From Flavimaricola sp. (lineage in GTDB: Bacteria; Pseudomonadota; Alphaproteobacteria; Rhodobacterales; Rhodobacteraceae), in NCBI GenBank assembly GCA_023300365.1, contig JALZWD010000435.1, positions 1 to 5,294 of the forward strand: 5,294 bases of DNA. Reading direction: 5' to 3'. The position numbers were made by a program, and so were the translations under genes. The notes under the pieces were generated by a model that was not told where the DNA came from, did no database searches, and saw only the letters and a list, made by a program, of their open reading frames with translations. The first letter of the stretch is position 1. The number at the start of each line of letters is the position of its first letter. This document shows positions 4,769 through 5,294 of this stretch, one piece after another.

Positions 4769-5294
4769 ATGGCGATGGATGATCCCAAAGACCTGTTGCG
4801 TGGGCTGTTTGATCGGGCTGTTGCGGTGGCCGATCCGATGCAGGTGATTCCACCGATCTTGCCCGCCAAGCCTGCGGGCCGTGTGGTTGTGGTCGGGGCG
4901 GGCAAGGCATCGGCGCGGATGGCCGAAGCGGTGGAACGGGTTTGGGGCCCTTGCGAGGGTCTGGTGATCACGCGGTATGGATATGCGCGCGATTGCGTTG
5001 GTGTCCGCATCGTCGAGGCGGCGCACCCGGTGCCGGATGCCGCGGGGGTCACGGCCACAACCCAGATGCTGGCTTTGTTGGCCGATTTGGGGCCAAACGA
5101 TACGGTGCTTGCGTTGATCTCTGGTGGGGCGTCGGCACTGCTTTGTGCGCCTGCGGGGGCGATGACCTTGGCGCACAAACAAGCGGTGAATGCCGCCCTA
5201 TTGGCCAGCGGTGCGCCGATTGACCGGATGAACACATTGCGCAAGCACCTGAGCCGTGTGAAGGGCGGGCAATTGGCGGCGGCGGCGCATCCGG
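4769..5294 (+). CDS. Glycerate 2-kinase, DUF4147/MOFRL family, N-terminal part (3' end outside window)
   Basis: The gene runs off the right edge; 175 residues are visible of a family that usually has a little over 400. The enzyme phosphorylates D-glycerate to 2-phosphoglycerate with ATP in the cytoplasm, the last step of serine-cycle and glyoxylate/tartronate-semialdehyde routes. Older annotations call such proteins TtuD or hydroxypyruvate reductase. Visible signatures of the DUF4147 domain are VVVVGAGKASARMA (39-52), EAAHPVPDAAG (83-93), LISGGASALL (116-125) and NTLRKHLSRVKGGQLA (155-170), including the conserved RKH and KGG. The distal MOFRL domain is outside the window. Three ATG codons stand in a row at 4763, 4766 and 4769. 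AAAGG at 4757-4761 has the best spacing, seven bases, to the third, which I chose; any of the three, or the ATG at 4775, is possible. The tRNA-Met gene diverges from it, and the FAD-dependent dehydrogenase beyond the tRNA hints at shared hydroxyacid metabolism. Confidence 0.9.
   Translation, partial: MAMDDPKDLLRGLFDRAVAVADPMQVIPPILPAKPAGRVVVVGAGKASARMAEAVERVWGPCEGLVITRYGYARDCVGVRIVEAAHPVPDAAGVTATTQMLALLADLGPNDTVLALISGGASALLCAPAGAMTLAHKQAVNAALLASGAPIDRMNTLRKHLSRVKGGQLAAAAHP

Noticed and set aside
4597..5244. A 215-codon open frame on the - strand across the tRNA gene and the glycerate kinase gene
   Set aside because: It overlaps a real tRNA and runs antisense to a recognised kinase. Its composition is low-complexity Ser/Pro/Ala/Arg with no ribosome site.

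Overview
This window looks like an ordinary chromosomal segment of an alphaproteobacterium, most likely Rhodobacterales (Roseobacter group). That placement is an inference. It rests on the moderate-to-high GC, the codon choice, the FNR-type box (TTGAT-N4-GTCAA) at a haem gene, and the gene types. No mobile element, CRISPR array, phage gene or rRNA is visible. All genes are tightly packed and no gene-free stretch exceeds about 135 bases.

Layout, left to right. (1) The 3' part of an RsmC/RlmG-type rRNA guanine-N2 methyltransferase (+), cut by the window edge. After a 26-base gap with a good Shine-Dalgarno comes (2) a short-chain dehydrogenase/reductase (SDR) homologue (+) that lacks the catalytic lysine and has two other changed signature motifs. 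Its stop codon directly abuts the stop codon of (3) a small outer-membrane-type lipoprotein gene (-). Divergent from that, behind a 116-base region with a near-perfect FNR/FnrL box, is (4) hemF (+), oxygen-dependent coproporphyrinogen III oxidase. It converges, with 3 bases between stop codons, on (5) a small secreted protein of unknown function (-). Upstream of (5) on the same strand lie (6) an FAD-binding D-2-hydroxyacid dehydrogenase (-) and (7) an elongator tRNA-Met (CAT) gene with encoded CCA (-). Diverging from the tRNA is (8) the 5' part of a glycerate 2-kinase of the DUF4147/MOFRL family (+), cut by the right edge.

Functional reading. The left pair (1, 2) looks like one transcription unit. 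hemF is a single-gene unit whose promoter probably responds to oxygen limitation. The FAD dehydrogenase and the glycerate kinase both belong to two/three-carbon hydroxyacid metabolism (glycolate, D-lactate, glycerate type substrates), but they lie on opposite strands with a tRNA between them, so a shared pathway is only a suggestion. GC rises visibly from left to right.

I did not find a convincing new multi-gene system. The observations most worth following are the SDR without its catalytic lysine beside an rRNA methyltransferase, and the FNR-type box in front of the oxygen-requiring hemF.
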